Virus record (IMG/VR): IMGVR_UViG_3300044684_000112
Coordinates: 1-60,192 of that record
Length of the DNA: 60,192 nucleotides
Strand: one strand, 5' to 3'
Source of the DNA: a virus
Position 1 is the stretch's first letter. Every line of letters starts with the position of its first letter. The translations under genes were made by a program, and so were the position numbers. Under the pieces are notes generated by a model. It did not search any database, was not told the DNA's origin, and worked only from the letters and a program-made list of their open reading frames with translations. Of the stretch, positions 18,292 to 26,831 are shown piece by piece.

Positions 18292-19431
18292 GTGGCTAAA
18301 AGGGAAGTGCTCAAGGCTCCAAAGCCGAAGAAGCAAAGATTTACTGGGCGTGCGGTTTCTGTCGCCCAGATCAAGTTGGGAGGAGAACCTTCTTTGGGTA
18401 TCTTTCCAACCAAGATGGATCTGGTTAAGGCATTCAACTGGTATGCGCAATGCGTCGAGCCTGACCAACGTAGCCAATTCATTGTTGCCTACATGCAACA
18501 AGAAAACCGTTGGACTGAAAACCAGGTATCATTCCTCGAGAAGAAGGGCAAGAAGTTTCCGGAGACCTGGGCATATATCTCACGTATGCTCACGAACGGT
18601 GCGATTCTGGAAGATTCGACCAAGGAACAACTTGATGACAACATCAATGGTTTCCTTGCAAAGAAATTCGTCGAAGTCGATGACGAAGGAGTTCCTGTCG
18701 AAGCACCGAAGCCGAAACGTGAAGCCGTCTCAGCAGTTCTGGTGAACTGCATAAATTTCATCGAAATGGAAATCGAAAACATCCAAGCCGGAAAGGGCAA
18801 CGATGACATCAATTTCTACGAAGAACTGACGCGTCTCAATTGCTCTTCGAAAGAAGCCAAGCAACTGCAAGGCGTTTTCGACCGACAACTCACTGAGTTT
18901 CTGGCGCTCTATTCTGGCAAGATCGAAGACTTGAACGAGGCATATGCGTTTTTGAAGAAGAACGCCATCCAGCGCCTTGCTGTGATGTCAATCTCTCTGC
19001 GCAAAGATCTTGAATCGCTAGTGAACACCAAGAAGGAACGCGTGGTTCGCAAACGCCGACGCAAGGAAGTTCCAGTCACGAAGCAAATTGCGCGCTTGCG
19101 TTTCCTGAAAGAAAGCACTGAGTTCAAGATTGCTTCTGTTGATCCAACGAAGGTGGTAGGCGCCAAGATGCTAGTCACTTTCAACACGAAGAGTCGCATG
19201 CTCAGCATCTTTGAAGCTTCTGATGACAAGGGCATCCAAGTCAAAGGCATCAATCTCATCAACGTGACTTCGCGTGTGAAGAAACTTCGTCGACCGCAAG
19301 AAGTCTTGGTGTCGCTACTTTCAGGTTCAAAGATCTTTGCCAAGACCCAGTTCGAGCGTATCACCACGACCGAATATCAATCCAATAACAAACCAACAAC
19401 TGATACAATTTTGCTGAGGGTTTTCCAATGA
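18292..19431 (+). CDS. Hypothetical phage protein, helical, basic linker
   Basis: 379 aa; start GTG 18292 with TGAGGG upstream. The N-terminus is basic (KREVLKAPKPKKQRF), most of the middle is helical (FNWYAQCVEPDQRSQFI; FYEELTRLNCSSKEAKQLQG), followed by a very basic stretch (KKERVVRKRRRKE) and a beta-rich C-terminal domain. Composition suggests nucleic-acid binding. It sits between resolvase and RNase H genes, so a replication or recombination role is plausible. Not recognised. Confidence 0.5.
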   Translation: MAKREVLKAPKPKKQRFTGRAVSVAQIKLGGEPSLGIFPTKMDLVKAFNWYAQCVEPDQRSQFIVAYMQQENRWTENQVSFLEKKGKKFPETWAYISRMLTNGAILEDSTKEQLDDNINGFLAKKFVEVDDEGVPVEAPKPKREAVSAVLVNCINFIEMEIENIQAGKGNDDINFYEELTRLNCSSKEAKQLQGVFDRQLTEFLALYSGKIEDLNEAYAFLKKNAIQRLAVMSISLRKDLESLVNTKKERVVRKRRRKEVPVTKQIARLRFLKESTEFKIASVDPTKVVGAKMLVTFNTKSRMLSIFEASDDKGIQVKGINLINVTSRVKKLRRPQEVLVSLLSGSKIFAKTQFERITTTEYQSNNKPTTDTILLRVFQ

Positions 19432-19667
19432 TGAATGATGCTGGTCGTTACTTTGCATTTCATGTGTACAACCCGGACGACGGCTCATACATCAACGAAG
19501 AAACTGACTCCAATCGTATGGCGTTGCTGAAGCTTCGCGACGAGTACAAGGCGCTGGGATTCAAAATTGTTGGCGATCCACAACGCGGAAATGATCTGTT
19601 TGAATTGAGCAATGGTCCTCTTTTCAACACGCCGATGGACTACAACGAGCTCACGGTCTTGAAATGA
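19428..19667 (+). CDS. Small hypothetical protein
   Basis: 79 aa, overlapping the upstream gene by four bases. Alpha/beta composition (RYFAFHVYNPDDGSY; MALLKLRDEYKALGFKIVG). No recognised motif. Part of the replication operon. Confidence 0.5.
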   Translation: MMNDAGRYFAFHVYNPDDGSYINEETDSNRMALLKLRDEYKALGFKIVGDPQRGNDLFELSNGPLFNTPMDYNELTVLK

Positions 19668-19703
19668 TACCTAGGATTGGATCATCCCACTCCTGGAGTA
19701 TTC

Positions 19704-19994
19704 ATGGGCAACGTTGTATCGTTTCATCCACGCAAACCAAAAGAAATCAAACCTTCGCATTATGATGATTTTGAAAAGTTCTACGTCGACCATCACGAGG
19801 TTGTAAATTCACTGACAGACAATATCGTTCTGCAGCTCTCATATCTGGTTGATATTGGTGAAGTTCACGGATATGATAAATTTATGCTCCGTGAAACCAT
19901 CATGAGTTTGATCATGCGCCAAAAAGGCATCTATCATCCTATGCAAGAGTTCACGGAAGAATATGTTGAGACCTTTTGTGACTTGAAGGAATAG
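19704..19994 (+). CDS. Small hypothetical protein upstream of RNase H
   Basis: 96 aa from ATG 19704 (CTGGAG upstream); an in-frame TTG at 19677 is less likely. It starts MGNVVSFHPRKPKEIKP and is helical after that. Ends two bases before the RNase H start. Not recognised. Confidence 0.5.
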   Translation: MGNVVSFHPRKPKEIKPSHYDDFEKFYVDHHEVVNSLTDNIVLQLSYLVDIGEVHGYDKFMLRETIMSLIMRQKGIYHPMQEFTEEYVETFCDLKE

Positions 19995-19996
19995 AA

Positions 19997-20884
19997 GTGA
20001 TAATTTGTGATCTGCAGCAGACGATGATTGCCAATTTGAGCGTACAACTTGGTAATCACCAGAACGCGCAGCTTGATGAAAATATGTTGAGGCACATGAT
20101 CCTCAACCAGCTACGGTCCTTTCGCATCAAGTTCAAAGAATTTGGTGAAATGGTTATCGCTACTGATACCAGAGTATCTTGGCGCAAGAAAGTCTTCCCA
20201 TACTACAAAGCGCTTCGTCACAAGAATCGTGAAGAATCTGAATTGGATTGGAAGACCATCTTTGAAAGTTTCAATGTTGTGAAGGAAGAACTGAAAGAGT
20301 TCTTCCCGTGGCGCGTGATTGATGTTGACGGTGCCGAAGCCGATGACATCATCGGAACGCTTTGTCATGAGTTCGGTGATGACAATGATTCTCCGATCGT
20401 TGCCACTTTTGACAAGAAGGAAGAAATTCTGATATTGTCCGGCGACCATGATTTCAAACAGCTGCAGAAATTTAACAACATCCAGCAGTTTGATCCACGC
20501 CAAAAGAAAAAGGTTGTGTGTGATAAGCCGCACCTCTATCTGAAAGAGCACATCATTCGTGGTGACACAGGAGATGGCATTCCGAACATCTTGAGTGCAG
20601 ATGATTCTCTTGTGAACAAAATTCGACAGAAGCCGATCTATGATGATAAGCTCCAAAATTGGCTCAAGACGCCTGTCGAAAAATTGGTTGCGGAGGATCA
20701 CTTCACGCTAAGGAATTGGAAGCGTAATGAACAACTCATCGACCTCTCTTTCACCCCGGAAGATATCCGTTCTCAAGTTCTATTACAATACCAAAGCCAG
20801 AGTGGCAAAGGTCGTACGCAGCTTACGAACTACTTTATCAAAAAGAAGCTCAAGCACATGCACGAGCTCATCAACGATTTTTAA
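19997..20884 (+). CDS. rnh: RNase H / 5'-3' flap exonuclease (T4 Rnh-type)
   Basis: 295 aa; GTG start with AAGGA upstream. PIN/FEN-type acidic cluster: Asp in MIICDLQQT, ATDTRVSWRK, DGAEADDIIG, LSGDHDFKQL, and the helix-hairpin-helix entry RGDTGDGIPNIL. This matches T4 RNase H, which removes RNA primers and flaps on the lagging strand. It complements the gp61-type primase. The gene order RNase H followed by a FLLPQGETPY-type protein matches other T4-like genomes I know. Confidence 0.85.
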   Translation: MIICDLQQTMIANLSVQLGNHQNAQLDENMLRHMILNQLRSFRIKFKEFGEMVIATDTRVSWRKKVFPYYKALRHKNREESELDWKTIFESFNVVKEELKEFFPWRVIDVDGAEADDIIGTLCHEFGDDNDSPIVATFDKKEEILILSGDHDFKQLQKFNNIQQFDPRQKKKVVCDKPHLYLKEHIIRGDTGDGIPNILSADDSLVNKIRQKPIYDDKLQNWLKTPVEKLVAEDHFTLRNWKRNEQLIDLSFTPEDIRSQVLLQYQSQSGKGRTQLTNYFIKKKLKHMHELINDF

Positions 20885-20909
20885 GAACACCGATCACAGG
20901 ATTCAAGTT

Positions 20910-21314
20910 GTGAAGAAACCAATTTCACACCTACTCACTGAAGCAGGCGCTCATACCAAAAAGGCTGATCGCATTGCTGCTCTCAAAGCAATTGACCATC
21001 CCGCTGTTCGCACTCTGTTGCGTTATGCGTTGGATCCAAACATCAAGTTCTTGCTTCCACAAGGTGAAACGCCTTACAAGCCGTCAGAGTTTGACGAGCC
21101 TGGTATTTTGTACGCAGAGATCCGTCGGCTATACATCTTCATTGATGGCGGACACAAGACTTTGAAGCGTCTTCGTCGCGAACAGCTCTGGATCGAGATG
21201 CTTGGTGCTATGCATAAGGATGATGCAAAACTCATGGACCTTATCAAGGACAAACAACTTCCCCCTGGTTTGAAAGCGGACGTGGTTCTGGCTGCGTTCC
21301 CCGATCTGTTCTGA
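20910..21314 (+). CDS. Conserved T4-like protein (DUF6433-like)
   Basis: 134 aa; GTG 20910 (AGGA about 10 bases upstream) was chosen because a longer frame would run deep into RNase H. The stretch RTLLRYALDPNIKFLLPQGE followed by TPYKP, IRRLYIFIDGG and LRREQLWIEMLGAMHKDDAK is strongly conserved in T4-like phages directly downstream of RNase H. Function unknown; the location suggests replication or late transcription. Confidence 0.6.
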   Translation: MKKPISHLLTEAGAHTKKADRIAALKAIDHPAVRTLLRYALDPNIKFLLPQGETPYKPSEFDEPGILYAEIRRLYIFIDGGHKTLKRLRREQLWIEMLGAMHKDDAKLMDLIKDKQLPPGLKADVVLAAFPDLF

Positions 21315-21315
21315 A

Positions 21316-21492
21316 ATGACTGTTGATCAAAAGCGCGATGGTGACCGATTTCTTGAGAAGAGACATCGGAAACCAGAAAACAAACGAACTGAGAAACACC
21401 TGCGCAATGCAATGCGTTCTGGTAATTTTCTTGACCACTTAGATGATGATGAGCTCGATGATCTCGGGTTCGAAGACGAAGATGTCTACTAA
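21316..21492 (+). CDS. Small acidic-tailed protein
   Basis: 58 aa, ATG one base after the preceding stop. Basic N-terminal half (KRHRKPENKRTEKHLRNAM) and an acidic C-terminal tail (LDDDELDDLGFEDEDVY). Such tails often contact the sliding clamp or polymerases, but no clamp-binding motif is certain. It overlaps the next gene by 11 bases. Confidence 0.5.
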   Translation: MTVDQKRDGDRFLEKRHRKPENKRTEKHLRNAMRSGNFLDHLDDDELDDLGFEDEDVY

Positions 21493-22138
21493 ATCTCCGG
21501 AAAAACAAATCCTGCTCGATGCGGATGGCGTTCTACTCAACTGGAACGCTGGTTTTAATGCTTGGGCAAAAGAGCGTGGTTATGTTGAGGTCGATACGAC
21601 TGACTATGACATGGCCAAGCGCTACAGAATGCCAGTTGAAACGATCGTTGCGTTGATCGAAGAATACAATCGTTCTGCCGCAGTGTCGTTCCTTTTCCCG
21701 ATGCCCGGATCAGTTTTGATTGTTGGCAAGCTACGTGAGCTTGGATATGAGCCAGTCTGCATCAGTTCGTTCGGCGGTGACACGTATTCTCAGATACAGA
21801 GACAACGCTTGTTGTATGACTATTTCCGCATCGATCCGAGAAATTGTCATCTTCTGCCAACGAATGGTGACAAGCGTGAAGTTCTTAGTCGTTGGAAAGA
21901 CAGCCATCTGCCTTGGGTTGAAGACAAACTTTCTAATGCTCTGCTTGGAAAGGAACTCGGATTAGACTCAATACTCTTGAGGTCAGACCACACGCGTGAC
22001 TATGTAAGCAATGAGATCTTTGTTGCTGACAGCTGGTACAAGATCCACGACTACCTCACCGGAGAAACAACATGTCGTACATGCCCAACGAATGGTTCCT
22101 TGTCTACCTTGCCATTGCAACCATCTACGGTATCGTAA
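21482..22138 (+). CDS. HAD-family hydrolase
   Basis: 218 aa from ATG 21482. HAD motif I is ILLDADGVLLNW (nucleophile Asp plus acid Asp), with a cap region (YDMAKRYRMPVETIVALIEE), motif II-like SSFGGD, and the late acidic motif region IFVADSWYKI. The substrate cannot be told from sequence; phage HAD enzymes of this size are often 5'-nucleotidases or polynucleotide phosphatases. It overlaps the next gene by 67 bases. Confidence 0.7.
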   Translation: MSTKSPEKQILLDADGVLLNWNAGFNAWAKERGYVEVDTTDYDMAKRYRMPVETIVALIEEYNRSAAVSFLFPMPGSVLIVGKLRELGYEPVCISSFGGDTYSQIQRQRLLYDYFRIDPRNCHLLPTNGDKREVLSRWKDSHLPWVEDKLSNALLGKELGLDSILLRSDHTRDYVSNEIFVADSWYKIHDYLTGETTCRTCPTNGSLSTLPLQPSTVS

Positions 22139-22275
22139 TGTACAGGATGGGTCGTAATGCTGGCATTCAAATGCTCATCACTGAGATTGTGAATGTTGGG
22201 ATCGTGAAGTCGTTTGAAGCTATGCAAGATAAGATCGACGAACATTACGCGAAGAAACAAGAAGTGGAAATGTAA
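22072..22275 (+). CDS. Small membrane protein
   Basis: 67 aa; ATG 22072 with GGAG 10 bases upstream. One hydrophobic helix (WFLVYLAIATIYGIVMY) then a charged amphipathic tail. It overlaps the HAD gene by 67 bases in another frame, and its stop is coupled to the next start (TAATG). Unknown function. Confidence 0.5.
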   Translation: MSYMPNEWFLVYLAIATIYGIVMYRMGRNAGIQMLITEIVNVGIVKSFEAMQDKIDEHYAKKQEVEM

Positions 22276-22526
22276 TGCCATTCTACGATTTCAAAAACAC
22301 ACAGACAGGGGAGGTTCGCGAGAATCAGATGATGTCAGTGTCCGCCATGGAGAAATTCTTGGAGGACAATCCAGACTGGGTAATCCAGTTAACTGGGTCG
22401 ATTCCGATTGGCGATCCTGTGAGAATGGGTATGAAGAAGCCAGATGATGGCTTCCGTGATCTTTTGAAGCATATGAAAAACCATCGTTTGAACAATCGAA
22501 AAGGATCGACCCTGAACACCTTCTAG
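22275..22526 (+). CDS. FmdB-like small protein without zinc ribbon
   Basis: 83 aa. MPFYDFKNTQTGEVREN followed by MSVSAMEKFLEDNPDW and KPDDGFRDLLKHMK is a pattern typical of a small T4-like phage protein related to FmdB-type zinc ribbons, but the Cys residues are absent here. It precedes phoH by 17 bases. Function unknown. Confidence 0.55.
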   Translation: MPFYDFKNTQTGEVRENQMMSVSAMEKFLEDNPDWVIQLTGSIPIGDPVRMGMKKPDDGFRDLLKHMKNHRLNNRKGSTLNTF

Positions 22527-22543
22527 AACAGGATCGGTGCTCG

Positions 22544-23242
22544 ATGGCACAAAAGAGAAAAGGTAACACCAAGGGTCGTCAACAAAACAAGTCCTTTGGA
22601 ATGGATCTCCGTTTGATCAAACCGAAGACCTACGCCCAGGAACAAGTCTTCGAAGCATTCTTTGAAAACAATCTCTTGCTTCATGGTTATCCTGGAACTG
22701 GTAAAACATTCCTCGCGCTTTACCTTGCGCTGAGGGAAGTGCTTGAAAATGAAGAATATCGCAAGGTTGTCATTTTTCGTTCATGCGTGCAGACACGTGA
22801 CCAAGGTTTCTTGCCTGGAACTGAAGATGAAAAGATGGCAGTGTTTGAGCGTACATACCGTGACATCGTAAATGACCTGTTTGGTCGTGGAGACGCGTAT
22901 GATATTCTCAAGCAACGCGGTGTTTTGGAATTTGAGAGCACATCATTCACTCGTGGTATCACGCTTGACAATGTCATTGTGATTGCTGATGAGATTGGTA
23001 ACATGTCCTTTGCTGAATTGGACATGATTATCACTCGAATTGGTGAGAACGCGAAGGTCATCTTCTCAGGTGACTATCGTCAGACGGATCTGAAGAAAGC
23101 AGAGAAAGAAGGTCTGCGTGACTTCATTCGTGTGCTTGATAACATGGGCGGAATTGAACACATTGAGTTTCAAGCCAGTGACATCGTTCGTTCTGATTTC
23201 GTTAGGAAATACATCATCTCAAAGGTTGAACTCAACCTCTGA
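22544..23242 (+). CDS. phoH: PhoH-like ATPase
   Basis: 232 aa. Walker A GYPGTGKTFLAL near 49-60, the PhoH signature RSCVQTRDQGFLPG near 85-98, Walker B-like NVIVIADEIGNM near 145, and IFSGDYRQTDL near 170. PhoH-like proteins are P-loop ATPases frequent in myoviruses and proposed to act on RNA. A tetraloop hairpin follows directly, ending this transcription unit. Confidence 0.9.
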   Translation: MAQKRKGNTKGRQQNKSFGMDLRLIKPKTYAQEQVFEAFFENNLLLHGYPGTGKTFLALYLALREVLENEEYRKVVIFRSCVQTRDQGFLPGTEDEKMAVFERTYRDIVNDLFGRGDAYDILKQRGVLEFESTSFTRGITLDNVIVIADEIGNMSFAELDMIITRIGENAKVIFSGDYRQTDLKKAEKEGLRDFIRVLDNMGGIEHIEFQASDIVRSDFVRKYIISKVELNL

Positions 23243-23251
23243 CCAAATCGC

Positions 23252-23271
23252 AAGGGAGCTTCGGCTCCCTT
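23252..23271 (+). terminator. Hairpin terminator after phoH
   Basis: AAGGGAGC-TTCG-GCTCCCTT is a perfect 8-bp stem with a UUCG-type tetraloop. It is followed by GATCATTT rather than a long T run, so it may be a weak terminator or an mRNA 3' stabiliser. Confidence 0.6.
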
Positions 23272-23292
23272 GATCATTTGAAGGAATACATC

Positions 23293-23820
23293 ATGGCAAT
23301 TGACGTTATTACTGCACCAACTCCTCGTTATGGCTCTAATGTTCGTGTCTTTCTTGGCGGTTCTATTGACATGGGAGCCGCCCGTGATTGGCAGTCCGAA
23401 GTCATCCAGCGCGCTTATGATTTTGAAAATCGCGATATCACGTTTTATAATCCTCGCCGCAATGGCGTGTTTTCTGGCGAACAATCCATTCACAATGATG
23501 CATTCGCTACTCAAGTAAATTGGGAAATGGATCGGATTCAGAAGTGTGATATTTTCTTGATGTTCATCACTGCAGAATCTAAGGCACCGATTAGCCTTGG
23601 TGAGTTTTATTTTGCGCTTGGCAATTTCCTCGATACTGATATTCCGGTCGCAGATAAAACCCGCATCGTCGTCGGTGTTGAACCGGGTTTCTGGCGTCGT
23701 GGAAATATCGAAGTGATGTGCGATCGTTTTTCTGTGCCGTTGCTTGATAACCTGGATGATGTTGTGTATGCACTAGAGTCTCACATCAAGGATGTTAATA
23801 ACAATTTGTTTTTGAAGTGA
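23293..23820 (+). CDS. Nucleoside 2-deoxyribosyltransferase-like protein
   Basis: 175 aa; ATG 23293 with AAGGA upstream and the recurrent TACATCATG start context. VRVFLGGSIDMGAARDW, then FYNPRRNGVF, VNWEMDRIQKCDIFLMFI and SLGEFYFALGNF follow the order of the nucleoside 2-deoxyribosyltransferase/YtoQ-like family (GS loop, Asp, catalytic Glu in the GE segment). It may salvage or edit deoxynucleosides; the neighbours include dCMP deaminase. Confidence 0.65.
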   Translation: MAIDVITAPTPRYGSNVRVFLGGSIDMGAARDWQSEVIQRAYDFENRDITFYNPRRNGVFSGEQSIHNDAFATQVNWEMDRIQKCDIFLMFITAESKAPISLGEFYFALGNFLDTDIPVADKTRIVVGVEPGFWRRGNIEVMCDRFSVPLLDNLDDVVYALESHIKDVNNNLFLK

Positions 23821-24551
23821 TGAAACTTGAAAGACCTACGTTCGATGACTCCTACATAATTCATCGAGCTGTTGATAAGCGCGACCATTATCGTTCTTTT
23901 CCTGAGATTGAGCAGGTCAATGGTGATGGTCTTCGCTACTATCTGACACAGGACGGCATGAAGTTGCCGTCCATGTCTACCGTCCTCTCTGTGTTGAAGG
24001 GAGATGAGCTGGAAGCTTGGCGTAGGCGTGTCGGTGATGAAGAAGCAGATCGAATTGGAAACCATGCAACCCGGCGAGGAAGCCGCGTTCACCTTTTGGC
24101 AGAGCAATATATCTGTCGAAACCCAACGGCATTTCAGGATGCCTACAGAAAAACAATGCCAGATGCTAGGGCAAATTGGACCGGCATCAAGAGCTTGTTA
24201 GACACCAGACTTCAAGAGCTACGTGCCTCTGAGTGTCGCCTTTTCTCCCGTCGACTAAGGATAGCAGGGACCACCGACTTGATCGGTGTGTTCGACGGTA
24301 AGTTGTCGGTCATTGACTTCAAAACATCCAGAAAACCAAAGAAACGAGAATGGATTGATTCGTATTTTATCCAAGGAGATGGATATGGCACGATGTGGAA
24401 TGAACTGACTCAAGAAAAAGTTGAACAGGTCGTGATCATCATTGCCGTTGATGGTATGCAAGAATCTCAAGTGTTCGTCGAATCATACGGTTCAATGATG
24501 GACAGTTTGATTGAAACAAGGAAGAAATTCTATACTTTGAATGGATACTGA
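23820..24551 (+). CDS. PD-(D/E)XK exonuclease (Cas4/MGME1-like)
   Basis: 243 aa; ATG of TGATG, coupled upstream. PSMSTVLSVL, then NHATRRGSRVHLLAEQYI, and the nuclease core GTTDLIGVFDGKLSVIDFKT (Asp, then D-x-K) with a downstream Tyr/Gln helix (YFIQGDGYGTMW) match T4-like phage PD-(D/E)XK exonucleases. Probably acts on DNA ends during replication or recombination. Confidence 0.75.
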   Translation: MKLERPTFDDSYIIHRAVDKRDHYRSFPEIEQVNGDGLRYYLTQDGMKLPSMSTVLSVLKGDELEAWRRRVGDEEADRIGNHATRRGSRVHLLAEQYICRNPTAFQDAYRKTMPDARANWTGIKSLLDTRLQELRASECRLFSRRLRIAGTTDLIGVFDGKLSVIDFKTSRKPKKREWIDSYFIQGDGYGTMWNELTQEKVEQVVIIIAVDGMQESQVFVESYGSMMDSLIETRKKFYTLNGY

Positions 24552-24615
24552 GGTAAAATTGAACTACTTTTGATGACAAGTCACTATGAAATGTGACAAC
24601 CAAGTGAGGTAAACA

Positions 24616-24861
24616 ATGGCAACACAGAAGCAGCGTATCTTGGATTTCCTGAAGAGTGGCAAGTCACTCAGCAAGTATCATGCGGAACATCGCATGCATA
24701 TTGCAAACCCGCGCGAGTACATTCGCCAGCTACGTCAGGAAGGTCATGTGATCTACACCAATCGTGGTCCAGATCTCGCAGCAAACTATCGTCTTGGCTC
24801 TCCAAAGCGTTCGATCATTTCCGGCGCTTACAACCGTCACGGAGCTGTAATTTTCAACTAA
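24616..24861 (+). CDS. Small winged-helix-turn-helix protein
   Basis: 81 aa; AGTGAGG upstream of ATG. RILDFLKSGKSLSKYHAEHR, REYIRQLRQEGHVIYTNRG and ANYRLG follow the pattern of a helix-turn-helix domain common in phages (small wHTH, 'HTH_55'-like). Likely a DNA-binding regulator. Single-gene unit followed by a terminator. Confidence 0.65.
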   Translation: MATQKQRILDFLKSGKSLSKYHAEHRMHIANPREYIRQLRQEGHVIYTNRGPDLAANYRLGSPKRSIISGAYNRHGAVIFN

Positions 24862-24885
24862 ACCCTGACTTCGCGGAAGGGTTTT
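24860..24885 (+). terminator. Rho-independent terminator
   Basis: AAACCCT and AGGGTTT pair around an inner TTCG-containing loop, followed by T residues. It overlaps the stop codon of the HTH gene. Confidence 0.65.
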
Positions 24886-24939
24886 GGAGTGGGTGGATGT
24901 AGAAAGAATCCTGACCCACTCCTTTCAAAGGAGGTTACT

Positions 24940-25590
24940 ATGCGGATGTCTATCCTCGTAGCAATCGCTACATTGTTTCTCGGGCTGGGAACAATGTACA
25001 CCACAGCGAAAGCCAGCTCTGAACCAATCACTGGTCTAACCCCAAATCTATCAATCACATTGTTGGCTCCACAAAAGCCTGAAAATTGGTTGCTTGATTC
25101 GGCAGTTCCTACTTCTGCGCGAAACGATGAGTTCAATTCTCTAGTCAAGCAGCACGAAGCAGAAATCCGTCAACGTGAGGTCAGTTGCTTAGCCGACAAC
25201 ATTTACTTTGAGGCTCGTGGTGAGTCCAAAGCAGGGAAAATTGGTGTCGGACAAGTGACGATCAATCGTGTGAAGGCAGGAACGTTCAGTGATTCCATTT
25301 GCGGTGTCGTTCACCAACACGAACACGAGTGGCATCGACAACCAGTTGGTTGTCAGTTCTCATGGTACTGCACAATTCACAAAATTCGTGAACATGAGAT
25401 CTATCTTGCTGCCGTGAAATTGGCTGAGGAACTGTACGACAACTATTACATCGCGGCTAATTGGCCAGATATCACTAATGGTGCGTTGTACTTCCACACA
25501 CGTGCTGCCGATCAAGGAGCACTTCGTGGGAAACGTGTTACCGCTCGCATCGATGACCACGTCTTTTGTAACATGGTAGCGAAACTTTGA
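24940..25590 (+). CDS. SleB-like cell-wall hydrolase with signal peptide (putative endolysin)
   Basis: 216 aa; ATG 24940 with a strong AAAGGAGG site. The N-terminus is a signal or signal-anchor sequence (MRMSILVAIATLFLGLG, cleavage possible after TAKAS). Residues about 85-215 match the SleB/CwlJ (Hydrolase_2) domain: CLADNIYFEARGESKAGKIG holds the catalytic Glu, then VGQVTINRVK, CQFSWYCT and ALYFHT. This fits a secreted muralytic enzyme. The lysis role is inferred; spanins are 13 kb away. Confidence 0.75.
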   Translation: MRMSILVAIATLFLGLGTMYTTAKASSEPITGLTPNLSITLLAPQKPENWLLDSAVPTSARNDEFNSLVKQHEAEIRQREVSCLADNIYFEARGESKAGKIGVGQVTINRVKAGTFSDSICGVVHQHEHEWHRQPVGCQFSWYCTIHKIREHEIYLAAVKLAEELYDNYYIAANWPDITNGALYFHTRAADQGALRGKRVTARIDDHVFCNMVAKL

Positions 25591-26078
25591 CACAAACCTC
25601 GTCATTAAATTGGGACCTACGCTTTGCCCAAATGGCCAAGCTGGTATCACTTTGGTCGAAGGATCCTTCGACCAAAGTTGGTTCCGTCATCGTCCGACCC
25701 GACAAGACCATTTCTTCTGTCGGGTTTAATGGATTTCCACGCGGTGTTGCAGATAGTCCAGAAGACTATGCTGACCGTGCCAAGAAGTTGTTGATCACGA
25801 AACACGCAGAAGAGAACGCAATTCTCTTCTCGCGCGAACTTCTTGATGGATACACAATCTACATTTATCCACTGCCTCCATGCACGCATTGTGCTGGTGA
25901 TATCATCCAACGCGGTATCAAGCGTGTCGTTGCAGTTGTTCCATCAAAGCAGCGTCATCGTCTTACCGATCCCATTTATTGTTTTGATCTTGCATTGAGA
26001 ATGTTCGAGCAAGCAGGCGTTCAAGTGGACATCATCCATGAGGAAGTTGATCTGTGCTCGTTGGAGTTGAAAGAGTGA
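25587..26078 (+). CDS. dCMP deaminase
   Basis: 163 aa; TTG start overlapping the previous stop, supported because NWDLRFAQMAKLVSLWSKDP must be included. Zinc site: KHAEENAIL (His, catalytic Glu) and PLPPCTHCAGDII (two Cys), preceded by VGFNGFPRGV. Makes dUMP for dTTP synthesis. It overlaps the gp33-like gene by four bases. Confidence 0.85.
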   Translation: MTQTSSLNWDLRFAQMAKLVSLWSKDPSTKVGSVIVRPDKTISSVGFNGFPRGVADSPEDYADRAKKLLITKHAEENAILFSRELLDGYTIYIYPLPPCTHCAGDIIQRGIKRVVAVVPSKQRHRLTDPIYCFDLALRMFEQAGVQVDIIHEEVDLCSLELKE

Positions 26079-26356
26079 CGTTGGAAAAACTTGAGAAGAA
26101 ATTTGACTCCAACACTTTTGCTAAACGCATCGAGGAGTATGTAAAGTTCAGGCACCTTGGATACCTTGATGCGATCATTTTGTTTTGTGAGGAAAACAAA
26201 ATGGAGGTGGAGTCAGTAGCGTCACTGGTGCGCCGCGCCCACGCTATTAAAGAGAAGCTGGAGGCTGAGTGCCGGGCAAACCGCCTGGTAGGACGTGGCC
26301 AAACAGCTGATCTAAGCCGGTTCCTTAGCGTCGCTGAGGACCAATTAGAAGCCTGA
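26075..26356 (+). CDS. 33: Late-transcription coactivator, gp33-like
   Basis: 93 aa; GTG 26075 overlapping the upstream stop (GTGA), GGAG 9 bases upstream. HLGYLDAIILFCEENKMEVE, SVASLVRRAHAIKEKLEAEC is the conserved core of T4 gp33-like factors, which bridge RNA polymerase and the sliding clamp at late promoters. The C-terminal clamp-binding tail is not obvious (DLSRFLSVAED). A terminator follows directly. Confidence 0.65.
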   Translation: MTLEKLEKKFDSNTFAKRIEEYVKFRHLGYLDAIILFCEENKMEVESVASLVRRAHAIKEKLEAECRANRLVGRGQTADLSRFLSVAEDQLEA

Positions 26357-26397
26357 TTTGGACGCACCTTAAAACTACTGTAAAATCAGTAACTTAC

Positions 26398-26462
26398 AAC
26401 CCCTTATGAATCAATGACTTACAGCAATTTCAGCTAAGTTATTGATCTGTAAGGGGTTTTCA
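26398..26462 (+). terminator. Long-stem terminator upstream of a promoter
   Basis: AACCCCTTA (26398-26406) pairs with TAAGGGGTT (26450-26458); inside, ATCAATGACTTA pairs with TAAGTTATTGAT (one wobble). The T run GTTTT follows. Both arms carry the repeat GTAAGTNATTGAT found in other intergenic modules. Confidence 0.8.
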
Positions 26463-26466
26463 GTGC

Positions 26467-26494
26467 TTGACTTTTTGGGGTTTTGGGGTACAAT
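26467..26494 (+). promoter_or_regulatory. Sigma70-type promoter
   Basis: TTGACT (26467-26472), 16-base spacer, TACAAT (26489-26494). The expected start leads into TAGGGCGG, a 5' leader shared with the promoters at 30107 and 42710. Confidence 0.8.
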
Positions 26495-26541
26495 GTTCTC
26501 ATAGGGCGGCGCTGCTAACCGTCCAGTTAGGAGACGGTTAA

Positions 26542-26820
26542 ATGGCTACGCACTCTCGTGTTCTGGGTCCTTACGCCGCCGACAGCAATGAACTCGCTGA
26601 TTTTCTCGCCCACAACGACGGTGAATTCAACGGTGCTAATACGATCGACGGTGGCTCGCCTACTGAGAATGATGCTAGTTGGTACGTCTGGATTGATCAG
26701 CGTGTGAAGGTTGGTCCCTTCTCTTCTAAGGAAGAACGCGATCAATGGGTACGTGCTATGTTCTTTCGTCCTGATGAAGACAAGCAGTTTGCTGACTGGA
26801 TTTACAACGACGAAGCTTGA
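26542..26820 (+). CDS. Hypothetical protein, first gene of an accessory operon
   Basis: 92 aa; GGAGACGGTTAA before ATG. Acidic, with WYVWIDQRVKVGPFSSKEER in the centre. No known motif. Transcribed from the strong promoter at 26467; such first genes in early units are often host-takeover proteins (inference). Confidence 0.55.
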   Translation: MATHSRVLGPYAADSNELADFLAHNDGEFNGANTIDGGSPTENDASWYVWIDQRVKVGPFSSKEERDQWVRAMFFRPDEDKQFADWIYNDEA

Positions 26821-26831
26821 AGGAGAAGGTG